A stretch of 60,595 nt of DNA from CAYWYR01 sp964462685 (GCA_964462685.1 CAYWYR010000020.1:1-60595); one strand, 5' to 3'; positions 47,134 to 57,215 are shown, counted from the first letter of the stretch. Notes: generated by a model not told the origin, from the sequence alone. A program made the numbers and translations.

Positions 47134-48258
47134 ATGAGAACCCGAATCCTAATATCTATTCTCTTTGTTATATCTACAATTTTGTCTATTCAGGTCTATT
47201 CGCAGGATTATACTGGTGATAATACATTATCGATAGACAGCAATACAAAAGCGGATTCGTTATCTTCAGGTTTAAACGTAGGTATAGCAGGTTCGGAACC
47301 ATTTGTTTTCCCTGATGGCGAATCCGGTATAGCTATAGATATTTGGGAGGAAATAGCTGAAGATAAATCGTGGGACTATCAATATTCCAAGTATAACTCT
47401 GTGGATGCGGCAGTGAAAGCTTTATCGGATAATGAAGTCGATTTGGTTATAGGGCCGATCAGTATTACTTCTGCCAGGCTGGCGGAAGTGGATTTTACTC
47501 AGCCATTTTATAACTCTAGTATTTCGATTTTATCCAGGAAAGATGATAAATCTTTATGGCAAAGGGTAAAACCGCTTTTCAGTTTAGATCTGCTTTATGC
47601 AGTAGGTGTTCTGGTATTGGTACTAGCTATAGTAGGCGGTTTGTTGTGGCTTGCCGAGCGTAAAGCATCACCCGATCAGTTCCCTCAAAACGCTATCGGG
47701 GGTATCGGAACAGGTATGTGGCTTGCCATAGTGACGATGACTACCACAGGCTACGGTGATAAAGCACCTATCACTACTAAAGGAAGGATTATCACAAGTA
47801 TATGGATGATAATATCGATAGTATCGGCTACCTCTCTGGTTGCGGGTATTGCGAGTACATTGTCATTATCTTCAGCCGAATCAGATGTTATATCAAATAT
47901 AGAGCAGCTCTATGGCAAAAAAGCCGCTACTGTTGCAGGCTCCACTTCGGTGCTATATCTTAAGGAACAAAATGTAGATGTCATCGAAACCGATAACCTC
48001 ATGCGTGCTGTTAATGAATTAAATGAAGGAAAAGTAGATGCCGTAGTATATGACAGACCACAACTTCTATATTACATGAAGCAAAACTCCAACGATAAGC
48101 TTTCAATCAGCAAAGCGGAGTATTACAAACAAGGCTATGGTTTTGCGTTCCCAAACAAATCAAATTTGGATTACGAAGTTAACCGTACTCTTTTAGAGCT
48201 AGCTGAAAGCCAGGAAATAAGAGATATCATAGATGATTACATCCAAAAAGATGAATAA
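47134..48258 (+). CDS. GluR0-like ligand-gated potassium channel
   Basis: A 374-residue protein with the layout of prokaryotic ionotropic glutamate receptors. A signal peptide (ILISILFVISTILSIQVYS) precedes the first ligand-binding lobe (VGIAGSEPFVFPDGE, GIAIDIWEEIAED). Then come TM1 (LLYAVGVLVLVLAIVGGLLW), a pore loop with the potassium selectivity filter in TMTTTGYGDKAP, and TM2 (IITSIWMIISIVSATSL). The second ligand lobe (IEQLYGKKAATVAGS, VDAVVYDRPQLLYYM) is similar to solute-binding proteins. Known relatives open a K+-selective pore on amino-acid binding. The ligand here is not readable from sequence. Confidence 0.92.
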   Translation: MRTRILISILFVISTILSIQVYSQDYTGDNTLSIDSNTKADSLSSGLNVGIAGSEPFVFPDGESGIAIDIWEEIAEDKSWDYQYSKYNSVDAAVKALSDNEVDLVIGPISITSARLAEVDFTQPFYNSSISILSRKDDKSLWQRVKPLFSLDLLYAVGVLVLVLAIVGGLLWLAERKASPDQFPQNAIGGIGTGMWLAIVTMTTTGYGDKAPITTKGRIITSIWMIISIVSATSLVAGIASTLSLSSAESDVISNIEQLYGKKAATVAGSTSVLYLKEQNVDVIETDNLMRAVNELNEGKVDAVVYDRPQLLYYMKQNSNDKLSISKAEYYKQGYGFAFPNKSNLDYEVNRTLLELAESQEIRDIIDDYIQKDE

Positions 48259-48308
48259 CAATGCTTGTCAAATATTCATCTAAGAATATTTATCTTCTAA
48301 TACTATAA

Positions 48309-48998
48309 TTAATTGAAGCAAAACTACTATTATTACATGGCGCTCTCGGTAGCAAAAGTCAGCTTGAACCAATAAAATCCTTATTAAAGATAAGGTATGA
48401 AGTACATAGTATCAATTTCTCCGGGCATGGTGGCCTGCCTATAGTTGCCAATTATTCAATAGCTCAGTTCACCAATGATATAATCAAATATCTAGACTCC
48501 GAAGCTATTGATAAAATAAGTGTTTTCGGTTATAGCATGGGTGGCTATGTCGCGCTGGATTCTGCGATTAAATATCCTATAAGGATAAACAAGATCATTA
48601 CTTTGGGTACTAAATTTGAATGGTCTCCCGAATCTGCTAAGAAAGAAGTACTTTTTCTCGATCCCAAAAAGATCGAATCAAAAGTTCCTGAATATGCTGA
48701 TCGTTTAAAAGCTTTGCATAGCCCTACTGATTGGGAAAAAGTACTCGCGAATACCGGAGAGTTGATGCTAAATCTATCTAAAAAGGAATATCTGAAAGAA
48801 AGCAGTCTTAGTAAAATCAACATTCCGGTCACTATTGGTGTAGGTAGTGCGGATAAAATGGTAAAAGAAAGTGAGTCTCGAAAGATAGTTAAGCTCCTCC
48901 CAAACTCAAAATTTTCTTTACTGGAAGATATTCCCCACCCTATCGACCAAATTGATCCTTCGATTATAGCTAATTATATACTTGAAGAAATGATATGA
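48309..48998 (+). CDS. alpha/beta hydrolase lacking a standard start codon
   Basis: The frame from 48309 encodes EAKLLLLHGALGSKSQ (oxyanion site), YEVHSINFSGHGGLP, the nucleophile Ser in VFGYSMGGYVALDSA, an acid in GVGSADKMVKES and the His in LLEDIPHPIDQIDP, a complete small alpha/beta hydrolase of about 229 residues. A TAA at 48306-48308 closes the frame upstream, and no ATG, GTG or TTG is in frame before the HG motif; only ATT at 48312 could start it. Starting at ATG 48537 would drop the oxyanion loop and part of the nucleophile elbow. So either a rare ATT start, a base error, or loss of the start. Confidence 0.75.
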   Translation, partial: LIEAKLLLLHGALGSKSQLEPIKSLLKIRYEVHSINFSGHGGLPIVANYSIAQFTNDIIKYLDSEAIDKISVFGYSMGGYVALDSAIKYPIRINKIITLGTKFEWSPESAKKEVLFLDPKKIESKVPEYADRLKALHSPTDWEKVLANTGELMLNLSKKEYLKESSLSKINIPVTIGVGSADKMVKESESRKIVKLLPNSKFSLLEDIPHPIDQIDPSIIANYILEEMI

Positions 48999-49060
48999 GT
49001 CCTGATACTTCATATTGCTTATATCGTGCTTTTTTGGAATAAATAAATCATAATCATAAT

Positions 49061-50197
49061 ATGCATCATCTTACAGTTGGCGTATTCAGCTCTTCTAGAA
49101 AAAAACAAGAAAGACGTGTTCCTATCCACCCAGAACAGCTTTCATCGATAGATTCAAACCTACGTGATAGATTATACTTCGAAGAAGGCTATGGGCTGCA
49201 ATTCGGCATTAGCGATGATGAGCTCGCCTCTCAAACCGGGGCCATTCTATCGCGCGATGAGCTTTTTGAAAAATGCGATATATCACTTCTTGCCTAACCT
49301 ATACAAGCTGACTTCGAACAGATGAGAGAAGGTACTGTTTCTTGGGGTTGGCCGCATTGCGTTCAGCAGCAGGATATTACCCAAACCGCTATCGACCGCA
49401 AACTTACGCTCATCGCTTGGGAGGCTATGCATTCATGGTCATCTGTAGGGAAATGGCAAAAACATATCTTCAATAAAAATAATGAAATCGCTGGTTACGC
49501 GGGCGTTCAGCACGCTATGAATCTACTCGGTGTCGATGGGCATTACGGGCCTGAAAGAAAAGCACTTATCATAAGCTATGGGTCAGTCAGCCTTGGATCA
49601 GTTATAGCATTAAAAGCTCGCGGCATTTCCGATATAAGCGTATTCACACATAAAGACTTTACTATAACACAAGAAAAGCTGGAAGGTATTAAATTCCATA
49701 AGTTCGATAGTGATGATAACGGCAATCTTATATCACTTAACTCAGAACATGGCCCGCGCCCTTTTATCGAAGAGCTTAAAGATATCGATATCATAGTTAA
49801 TGGGATACTGCAGGATACTGACTTACCTTTGATGGTAATCCCTAAAGAAGAAAATGATAAATTAAAATCTAATTCTATGATTATAGATATCAGCTGTGAA
49901 GAAGGTATGGCATTTTCATTTGCAAAACCAACTGATTTTGTAAATCCATATTTTAAAGAAAATCAAGTTTACTACTATGCAGTTGATCACACTCCATCTT
50001 ACCTTTGGAATGCGGCCTCTTGGGAAATATCAAAAGCCGTTATTGAATATTTACCTATAGTTATGGGCGGCTCATCCGCATGGGAGAAGGATGATACTAT
50101 CAAAAAAGCAATTGAAATAAAAAATGGAATTATCCAAAACCCTAAAATCCTATCATTTCAAAATAGAAACCCGGACTATCCGCATAGTATAGTATAA
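49061..50197 (+). pseudogene. alanine dehydrogenase/CEO-synthase-like enzyme, in-frame TAA
   Basis: The N-terminal part (78 codons: VGVFSSSRKKQERRVPIHPE, FEEGYGLQFGISDDEL) stops at TAA 49295-49297. The same frame continues PIQADFEQMREGTVSWGWPH, then WEAMHSWSSVGKWQKH, a Rossmann part (ALIISYGSVSLGSVIALKAR) and DISCEEGMAFSFAKPT to 50197. The family is the alanine dehydrogenase/PNT type, with closest look to N5-(carboxyethyl)ornithine synthase, an opine-type dehydrogenase. The stop replaces a residue where Lys (AAA) would fit, one base from TAA. Without readthrough the substrate-binding N-terminal piece is separated. Read as disrupted, though a single base error would restore it. Confidence 0.75.
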
Positions 50198-50226
50198 AGT
50201 TTGATATAATAAAAAAGGTTGGTAAA

Positions 50227-50628
50227 ATGAACGATAGCAATAAGAATAAATTAAAATACGGGTTTATAATAGCCGGCCTGATGAACTTCTCTGTTTTAGT
50301 TTTTTCTAAGTTTTTTACTAATCCTGTAATAGTTGAACTCGATCCCGCTGTAATGTCTGATTTTGGCTTACTCATGATAATGTTGTGGGGGGTAGCCTAT
50401 ATTTCAATCAATAAATCATATCAAAACGTTAAATGGCTAGTTGCGGTTTTTGCGATAGAAAAAATCATTTATGGTATAAACTGGATCAACTGGCTAATGA
50501 ACAACAGCCTATCAGATGCATACGAAAAAGACTTGTTAGCTGGAATGTTTTATTCAATTTACGGTCTGAATGACTGGATATTCTTTATATTTTTTACTTA
50601 CGTTTTCATAAGTATATCAAAAAAGTAG
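50227..50628 (+). CDS. four-helix membrane protein, unknown
   Basis: A 133-residue protein with about four hydrophobic helices (GFIIAGLMNFSVLVFSKF, FGLLMIMLWGVAYISI, WLVAVFAIEKIIYGINW, WIFFIFFTYVFISISKK) and short polar loops. Such small membrane proteins are common in Bacteroidota; I assign no function. Confidence 0.75.
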   Translation: MNDSNKNKLKYGFIIAGLMNFSVLVFSKFFTNPVIVELDPAVMSDFGLLMIMLWGVAYISINKSYQNVKWLVAVFAIEKIIYGINWINWLMNNSLSDAYEKDLLAGMFYSIYGLNDWIFFIFFTYVFISISKK

Positions 50629-50699
50629 AATTGATTTTAGTGTTCGCTTTTTTCAGAATTCTCACAAACCTATTGTGATAACCAACGTATCTATGGGCT

Positions 50700-51794
50700 A
50701 TGGAAAATCAAGATAATATAAATTCGAAACGCCACGCCTTAGATATGAATCCCAATGATTGGCAGGCATGGTGCGAAGGTGCGGGCCTACCCTCTTTCAG
50801 GGGTAAGCAGATACTCAAAGCTATTTATGGTGATAGAATCACTAACTGGGAACAGGCCACTACCCTACCCCAGGCTCTCCGAACACAGCTTGATGATACT
50901 TATTATCTTCGGTCTTTTATTAGTAACAAAAAGCAAGTGTCTGTAGATGGCTCGGTAAAGTTTCTCAATACGATGCAGGACAGCAAGGCTGTGGAAAGCG
51001 TATTTATGCCTTGGCATGAAGAAAACCCAGACAGGCCGATCCGCACCACATTATGTATAAGCTCACAAGTAGGTTGTGCGGTTGACTGTGCTTTCTGTGC
51101 GACTGGCAAAATGGGCTTCGGAAGGAATATGTCTGCGGGTGAGATTGTGGAGCAAGTTCTGGTAGCCGAAGAGTTACTCGGTGAAAAAATAACAAACCTT
51201 GTATTCATGGGCATGGGAGAACCATTGCTCAATCATAATGCGGTATTCAAATCTCTAGAATTATTTACCCAAGATGACAGTACAGTCGTTTTCCCAAAAA
51301 AAATAACCGTAAGTACTTCTGGTATCAGTAGGAATATCCGTAGGCTTGGCCAACTGAAAAAACCAGTGAAGCTAGCGATTTCATTGCACGCTACAACCAA
51401 TGGTATCCGCGACAAAATAATGCCTATCAATACCAAGTCTCCGCTACAGGAGCTGATGCAGGAAGTTGAGGATTATTATCGTAATACCCGCCTACCCGTT
51501 ACTTATGAATATATCCCTTTTAATGAGTTGAACGACGGGCTTGATGACGCTAAACGTCTCGCGAAAATATCAAAGCGAGTACCTTCTCGTGTTAACATAA
51601 TACCATTTAACGATATATCTTTTACCAATCCTACAGGGTTTGCGGCTGAACTAAAACCGACCCCGATTAAACGTATTCTTGAGTTTGCTGATGAGGTAAG
51701 ATCTCATGGAGGAGTAGTTACAGTAAGGGATACATTCGGCAGTGATATTGATGCTGCGTGCGGCCAACTGGCACTCAGCGAAAGAACTTCATAG
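50700..51794 (+). CDS. rlmN: 23S rRNA (adenine2503-C2)/tRNA methyltransferase RlmN
   Basis: A 364-residue radical-SAM methyltransferase. Key motifs are the cluster-binding CAVDCAFCATGKMGF, TNLVFMGMGEPLLN (SAM site), ITVSTSGISRNIRRLG, LAISLHATTNGIRDKIMP, and the C-terminal catalytic cysteine in SDIDAACGQLA. Both cysteines needed by the RlmN/Cfr mechanism are present. It methylates A2503 of 23S rRNA and A37 of some tRNAs, and is a core gene. Length is normal. Confidence 0.97.
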   Translation: MENQDNINSKRHALDMNPNDWQAWCEGAGLPSFRGKQILKAIYGDRITNWEQATTLPQALRTQLDDTYYLRSFISNKKQVSVDGSVKFLNTMQDSKAVESVFMPWHEENPDRPIRTTLCISSQVGCAVDCAFCATGKMGFGRNMSAGEIVEQVLVAEELLGEKITNLVFMGMGEPLLNHNAVFKSLELFTQDDSTVVFPKKITVSTSGISRNIRRLGQLKKPVKLAISLHATTNGIRDKIMPINTKSPLQELMQEVEDYYRNTRLPVTYEYIPFNELNDGLDDAKRLAKISKRVPSRVNIIPFNDISFTNPTGFAAELKPTPIKRILEFADEVRSHGGVVTVRDTFGSDIDAACGQLALSERTS

Positions 51795-51888
51795 CATATA
51801 TATCATAAGCCGTTTACAGCAATTATTGAAACAACGGCCTACTCTCTCCGTCTCAATAAGTAACAGTGATATACTATCGGAGAGTAAA

Positions 51889-52860
51889 ATGAAATCATAT
51901 AATTTAAAAAGAGCAAATAAAAAGTCTTCATTCGGTAATCTATTGATATTGATTTTCGGTGCTGCTTTCATACTTCAAAGCTGCGCCACAACTAGCGGTA
52001 CAGATTCAAAATATTTCGGTTATAATAATAATCCAGAAAGAGAAAAAGAACAGGAAAAAAGTCCCGATTATACCGTAACAAGAGTTAACCGTGATAATGC
52101 CGCACAGCAGACAACTGGCCAGTCTGGTTGGGTTAATCCGATGGCTGCTCAACGATCTCAAGCTGATCTGGATCTGGAACAAGAAGTAACTGAGCGTGAA
52201 AGAACCGTTATTAATAATTATTATTACTATCAACCACGCTCATTCGTTCCAGTAATCAGGCCGTGGCATACAGGCTACTGGGGCTGGGCTTCGCCAAGGC
52301 CTGGGTTAACGGTATCGGTAGGAGCCGGTAGATTTATAGCCGCTGATCCTTTCTATGATCCATGGCACGGCTGGTACAATCCATGGCACGATTACCACCC
52401 TTTCTATGGCAACAGATGGGGCAGAACCCCGCGACAGGTAGTTTGGTATAATGACCCATGGGTCGGCAGATCAAACGCTTGGGAAGACCGTAGACAGCCC
52501 AGCACCAGAAGGACAACGCAAGGCGTTAGCCGTAGCGGCAGTCAAGATAGATATAATAACACGCGAAGGGGGTCCACAAGATCTTCAGTCAATCCTAATA
52601 ATGGAACGAGAAGAACTACAAAATACGGTAATACGCGAAACAGTGGCAATAGTGATAGGAACAGTAACGTAAGGCGGGGTACACAGAGACAGTCCCCTTA
52701 TGGCAGTAGCGGTAGAAAGTATTCGCAACCAAAAAACAGTGGCTCAAGTAAAAATAAAGGCGGAAGTGTAAGAAGAGGCTCCAGCAGAAGCGGAGGCGGT
52801 AGTAAATCATCAGGTTCATCTTCTAAAAGCGGTTCTTCTAGACGCGGTTCAAAAAGGTAA
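51889..52860 (+). CDS. lipoprotein with aromatic midsection and basic low-complexity tail
   Basis: Start at ATG 51889, preceded by cggagag; longer readings upstream overlap rlmN. The 323-residue product has a lipobox (AAFILQSCATTSG). The centre is unusually rich in W, P and Y (VIRPWHTGYWGWASPRPG, DPWHGWYNPWHDYHPFYG). The last 110 residues are Arg/Ser/Gly/Asn low complexity (RRGSSRSGGGSKSSGSS). This layout suggests a periplasm-facing surface lipoprotein that binds acidic polymers; function is not known. Confidence 0.85.
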   Translation: MKSYNLKRANKKSSFGNLLILIFGAAFILQSCATTSGTDSKYFGYNNNPEREKEQEKSPDYTVTRVNRDNAAQQTTGQSGWVNPMAAQRSQADLDLEQEVTERERTVINNYYYYQPRSFVPVIRPWHTGYWGWASPRPGLTVSVGAGRFIAADPFYDPWHGWYNPWHDYHPFYGNRWGRTPRQVVWYNDPWVGRSNAWEDRRQPSTRRTTQGVSRSGSQDRYNNTRRGSTRSSVNPNNGTRRTTKYGNTRNSGNSDRNSNVRRGTQRQSPYGSSGRKYSQPKNSGSSKNKGGSVRRGSSRSGGGSKSSGSSSKSGSSRRGSKR

Positions 52861-52912
52861 ATAGTTTTAATTCGGATATATGCTTGGAATCTGAATTTAT
52901 CAGGAAATAATT

Positions 52913-54310
52913 ATGAAAATAAAAACTTTAATTTTAGCAGGTCTTGCTTTACCTGTAGCAGCTTTCGGCCAGTTTATTGAGGACGGATTAAGGATCGCCG
53001 ATGTAAATTCAGCTATTACAGCCCGGGCCGCTGGGCTTGGAGTATCTTATATCGGTATCAATGATGATGCAGCCGCACTTAGGATAAACCCAGCTGGGCT
53101 CTCCCTTATACCAACAAGTGAATTTAATGTTGGATTTGCTTTCAGGAACCTTCAGGCTCAGACTGAATTCAATAATCAGACCTTTGATCAAACACCGACA
53201 AATACGTTTTATCTGTCAAACATAGTTATAACAGCTCCATTCGGTCAGGATAACGAGAATACTGTAGCATTCGGTTATTTCAATGAAGCAGTTAATGATT
53301 CAAGAATAGAATACAATACATTCAATGAAAGAGAAGATGCCAGCTTTTTCTTCTCAAACCCTCTATACGGGTTTGACCTATCTGTAGGTCCCGATCCGGG
53401 AAGCCGTAATATTACTGATTCGGTACAGCAGGATAATTTTACCTTGATTGACGGCAATAAGCATTCTTTATATTTCGGAGGTTCGTTCGAACTTCTTGAA
53501 TCGATAAATCTCGGTTTCAATATTGCACCTAAATGGGGGTCAATCAATATTGACAGGATTTACGACGAGTTTGACAGAGATAATATCTATGATACTTATA
53601 TAGAAGGTACAGATCTTATCGATTATAATCGTTTGGAAATGAACCAGTTTGTTACACAGGATTATATAGGGATCACAGGTGCTGTTGGATTCCAGGTAAA
53701 TTATAGCGATTATCTTAGATTCGGTGGCAGTATCGAACTGCCTTCATACTACAATGTAGAAGAAAATTTCGGTGGTGACTATAAAGTGTTTTTCGACAAC
53801 GGGGATGTTACAGAACTTAACGAGAGCCTGCCGAATAATTATGATATACTTACCCCTGCTATATTCAGTGGCGGTGCATCGCTTCACTTTCTTGGGGCTA
53901 CCGTAACAGCTGGTATAAGTTATCAGGATTTCAGCCAAATGGAATTCGGCGCAGTGGACGGTGAAGAAGAAGGGGCTTACTTCCGTGATTTGAATAGGGA
54001 TATACTCAGACAGTTAAAAGGCAGGACAACCTACGGCATAGGTGCTGAATACAGATTACCAGTTCTTCCACTTACAGTAAGAGGTTCCTATGAATATTTT
54101 GTATCCCCTTTCTATGAGGACGGGCCAGAGGCATCAGGTTCTACCTATGCATTCGGCGGATCATTGGTAATTGGGGATCAGACCAGCATAGACGGTACGT
54201 TCAGATATAGAGACTTTAACAATGTATCGATATTCCCTGGTGGAGGAAACTTCATCAATAATATCGAACAGCCACTTACGATCGCGCTAGGGGTTACCTA
54301 CCGCTACTGA
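52913..54310 (+). CDS. OmpP1/FadL-like outer-membrane transport protein
   Basis: A 465-residue beta-barrel with a signal peptide (MKIKTLILAGLALPVAAFGQ). The opening ARAAGLGVSYIGINDDAAAL and RINPAGLSLIP is the FadL/OmpP1-type N-terminal motif, in which an NPAG turn packs in the barrel. The chain ends LTIALGVTYRY, with the terminal aromatic residue that barrel assembly factors recognise. Members transport hydrophobic substrates across the outer membrane; the substrate here is unknown. Follows the lipoprotein gene by 52 bp. Confidence 0.88.
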   Translation: MKIKTLILAGLALPVAAFGQFIEDGLRIADVNSAITARAAGLGVSYIGINDDAAALRINPAGLSLIPTSEFNVGFAFRNLQAQTEFNNQTFDQTPTNTFYLSNIVITAPFGQDNENTVAFGYFNEAVNDSRIEYNTFNEREDASFFFSNPLYGFDLSVGPDPGSRNITDSVQQDNFTLIDGNKHSLYFGGSFELLESINLGFNIAPKWGSINIDRIYDEFDRDNIYDTYIEGTDLIDYNRLEMNQFVTQDYIGITGAVGFQVNYSDYLRFGGSIELPSYYNVEENFGGDYKVFFDNGDVTELNESLPNNYDILTPAIFSGGASLHFLGATVTAGISYQDFSQMEFGAVDGEEEGAYFRDLNRDILRQLKGRTTYGIGAEYRLPVLPLTVRGSYEYFVSPFYEDGPEASGSTYAFGGSLVIGDQTSIDGTFRYRDFNNVSIFPGGGNFINNIEQPLTIALGVTYRY

Positions 54311-54334
54311 TCGATTAGCGTAGAAGCAGAAAAT

Positions 54335-54378
54335 AGAAAAAAGCCTTTAGATTAGATTTATCTATAGGCTTTTTTTCG
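54335..54378. terminator. bidirectional terminator between convergent genes
   Basis: Arms aaaagcct-t-tagat and atcta-t-aggctttt with one mismatch, A-rich on the left and T-rich on the right, between the porin and mtaB stops. It fits termination from both sides. Confidence 0.85.
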
Positions 54379-54431
54379 ACATATCAAACCATTATTATAT
54401 TTACGATAAATTAGCTTAAGATATTAAGCAA

Positions 54432-55793
54432 CTAAAGTACTTCCAGACCAACATAAACTTTATCCGGTGTGGCTGAGGTTTCAGAGATCTGTTTTATCTC
54501 CGCCGCGGCTATTTCAGCTAGAACTTTGTCGCCTATATGCTTTTTCAGAGTTACATTCAGCGGTCTGCAAGGCAGATCGGCAGAGGCTATTACAAGAGCT
54601 GGAACGTAATTCTCAGTCCAGCCCTTCCACATACCTTTTTCAGGCAAATAAGTCTCTGGTAGGAACTTCTTGCTTTTCCCGACTTGGCTAGCGTAAAAAT
54701 CCATCTGCTTATGCACCGAAAGCCTTCTTAGGATATTCGTTCTGTTTTTTCTTATATCGTGGGGTACTTTACCTTCCATCTCAGCCGCTGGAGTGCCTGG
54801 CCTTTCGGAATAGGTAAATACGTGGAGATAACTAATAGGTAGATTATCTATAAAATCATACGTTTCTTGGAAATGTTCTTCTGTTTCACCAGGGAAACCA
54901 ACTATTACATCTGCCCCTATGCACGTATCAGGATTACGTCTCTTTATATCTTCTATAAGCGCCGAATAATTTTTAGCCCTGTATCTTCTCTTCATCTTGA
55001 TAAGCATCTGCTGGCTGCCGGACTGCAATGGGATATGGAAATGAGGAACGAACCTATCACTGTTCATCACTACATCAAGTATCTCAGGCTTCAGTAGATT
55101 CGGTTCGATTGAAGATATTCTGACCCTCATACAGTAAGGAAGTCCGTCAATCAGTCTGGCAACGTCCACGAACTTTTTTCCACCTTCTGCTTTATAGTCA
55201 CCAAGATTAATACCTGCTATAACTACTTCCCGGAAGCCTTCCTTCCAAAGATTATCAAATCTCCCCAGGATCTCATCAAACTCCATTGATCTGCTTCGGC
55301 CTCGCGCATCGGGGATGGTACAGAAAGTGCACCTGTAATCACATCCGTCCTGCAGTTTCAGTACAGCTCTGGTGCGCCCGGCATTATCAGATACAGCTGA
55401 AGTATGGAACTCAGCTTCCCCCGCATCCGAAACCAAAATATTAGGTGTACCAGTCTTAGTAAAATCGCTCACCAGCTCTGGTATCATGAACTTCTCTTTC
55501 TGCCCGAAGACCGCATCTACACCATCTATCTTAATTATCTCATCAGGCTGTAACTGGGCGTAGCATCCGAGTACGCCGATATATGCCTCGGGGGAGGTTC
55601 GCAGACTTCTACGTACGATTTTCCTGCAGTCTGCATCAGCTCTGTGAGTAACCGTACAAGTATTGATAAGTACCATATCACTGGGCTTGCCATATTCCAC
55701 AACTTTATGGCCAAGCTCTTCAAACTGGCGACCTATACGAGATATATCAGCAAGGTTAACCTTACACCCGAGATTATAGAAAGATATATCCAT
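54432..55793 (-). CDS. mtaB: tRNA (t6A37) methylthiotransferase MtaB
   Basis: A 453-residue methylthiotransferase. The N-terminal domain has the three cluster cysteines (FYNLGCKVNLADI, LINTCTVTHRAD, IGVLGCYAQL). The radical-SAM domain carries LQDGCDYRCTFCTIPDARG, and later HIPLQSGSQQMLIKMKRRY and GADVIVGFPGETEEHF, all typical of the MtaB branch. A TRAM-like C-terminal part follows. It converts t6A to ms2t6A at tRNA position 37. Single gene, convergent with the porin. Confidence 0.95.
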   Translation of the reverse strand: MDISFYNLGCKVNLADISRIGRQFEELGHKVVEYGKPSDMVLINTCTVTHRADADCRKIVRRSLRTSPEAYIGVLGCYAQLQPDEIIKIDGVDAVFGQKEKFMIPELVSDFTKTGTPNILVSDAGEAEFHTSAVSDNAGRTRAVLKLQDGCDYRCTFCTIPDARGRSRSMEFDEILGRFDNLWKEGFREVVIAGINLGDYKAEGGKKFVDVARLIDGLPYCMRVRISSIEPNLLKPEILDVVMNSDRFVPHFHIPLQSGSQQMLIKMKRRYRAKNYSALIEDIKRRNPDTCIGADVIVGFPGETEEHFQETYDFIDNLPISYLHVFTYSERPGTPAAEMEGKVPHDIRKNRTNILRRLSVHKQMDFYASQVGKSKKFLPETYLPEKGMWKGWTENYVPALVIASADLPCRPLNVTLKKHIGDKVLAEIAAAEIKQISETSATPDKVYVGLEVL

Positions 55794-55925
55794 ATAGCAG
55801 TATTATGATATTAGCAAAACACATAGATTACAACATTATAATACGTTTGGAACTTTGCTCTGTTTTATTAAATTTTGATGACTGATACCTGAGTAACTAT
55901 GTAGAATACTATATTATCTAAAACA

Positions 55926-57215
55926 ATGATAGTTGAACCGCTAAACAATCTTACCAAGGGTTTAAGATCCCTTCTCAAATCAAAATTATGGCTTCAGGTA
56001 ATAGTAGCTATTGTTCTGGGTATAGGTACAGGTTTTTTGATAAATCCATCCTCAGGTTTCATTTCCACATCTAATTCTGATCTTGTTGCTAGCTGGCTTG
56101 ACCTCCCAGGCTCAGTTTTTCTCAGAATAGTACAGATGGTCATGATCCCGCTCGTATTTAGTTCGATAATAACAGGAATAGTAAGTAACAGCTCCGAAGA
56201 CCTAAAGAAAATGGGTGGAGGCTTGCTTCTTTACTTTGTTGGTACTACCCTTATCGCTATTACAATCGCGATTGTAATGGCTTATGTATTCGAACCTGGG
56301 AAAATGATCTATGAATCGGGAGGATTTAATGGTGGTTCTGAACAAAGCTTGGAAGTTGAAGCCACACAAACATCCCTTACCGATCTGCCCACCTTAATAT
56401 CAGACCTGATACCGAACAACCCTCTGGAAACGATACTGTCCACAGAGATGCTGGGGGTTGTTATCTTTACCGTTATAATAGGTATGGCTCTTCTCAGAAT
56501 GCAGGAGTCTGATTCGAAAGAACTTATAAAACTTATCACAGCTACCCAAAAAATCTGTATGACTGTGATCTCATGGGCAATGAGACTTGTGCCAATAGCG
56601 GTTTTCGGGCTGATTGCGGCTTTGGTCTCCAGAGTCGGGTTTGAGGGTCTGGTAGGCCTTGGGTACTATGCTATGGTTGTAATTATCGGACTTGTTATAC
56701 TTCTCGTAGTTTACCTAATTATAGTGGGATCAATAACCAATATCGGAATAGGTAATTTTCTCAATGCAGCCAGAGAGCCTCAGCTACTCGCGTTCTCAAC
56801 AGCCAGTTCAGCTGCTGTAATGCCGCTCTCTATGGAGGCGGCAGATAAAAAACTCGGCGTTCAGTCCAAAGTCAGTGATTTTGTGATACCTATAGGTGCA
56901 TCCATCAATATGGACGGTACTGCTCTTTTCCAGTGCATAACAGCTCTGTTTATGGCTCAGGCTTATGGCATCGATCTCGGCCTCGGCGGTTTGCTTCTTA
57001 TTACTTTCACCCTTATCGGCGCATCCATCGGTACGCCGGCAATTCCGGGGGGCGGGGTAATCATACTCGCTTCTGTACTCCAGAGCAGCGGCATCCCAAC
57101 TGAAGGGTTGATTATAGTTATCGGAATCGACAGGCTGCTTGGTATGTTCCGTACAGCAATAAACGTTACAGGCGATCTTGTAGCATGTGTGGTATTCGAT
57201 AGATTCTATAAGTAA
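55926..57215 (+). CDS. dicarboxylate/amino acid:cation symporter (DAACS family)
   Basis: A 429-residue secondary transporter. Family motifs are AFSTASSAAVMPLSMEAADK (serine-rich hairpin HP1), INMDGTALFQCI (the NMDGT cation motif) and TPAIPGGGVIILA (HP2). Eight transmembrane helices are expected (LWLQVIVAIVLGIGTGFLI at the N terminus). It takes up glutamate/aspartate or C4-dicarboxylates with Na+ or H+. Its length is normal for the family. Confidence 0.93.
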   Translation: MIVEPLNNLTKGLRSLLKSKLWLQVIVAIVLGIGTGFLINPSSGFISTSNSDLVASWLDLPGSVFLRIVQMVMIPLVFSSIITGIVSNSSEDLKKMGGGLLLYFVGTTLIAITIAIVMAYVFEPGKMIYESGGFNGGSEQSLEVEATQTSLTDLPTLISDLIPNNPLETILSTEMLGVVIFTVIIGMALLRMQESDSKELIKLITATQKICMTVISWAMRLVPIAVFGLIAALVSRVGFEGLVGLGYYAMVVIIGLVILLVVYLIIVGSITNIGIGNFLNAAREPQLLAFSTASSAAVMPLSMEAADKKLGVQSKVSDFVIPIGASINMDGTALFQCITALFMAQAYGIDLGLGGLLLITFTLIGASIGTPAIPGGGVIILASVLQSSGIPTEGLIIVIGIDRLLGMFRTAINVTGDLVACVVFDRFYK

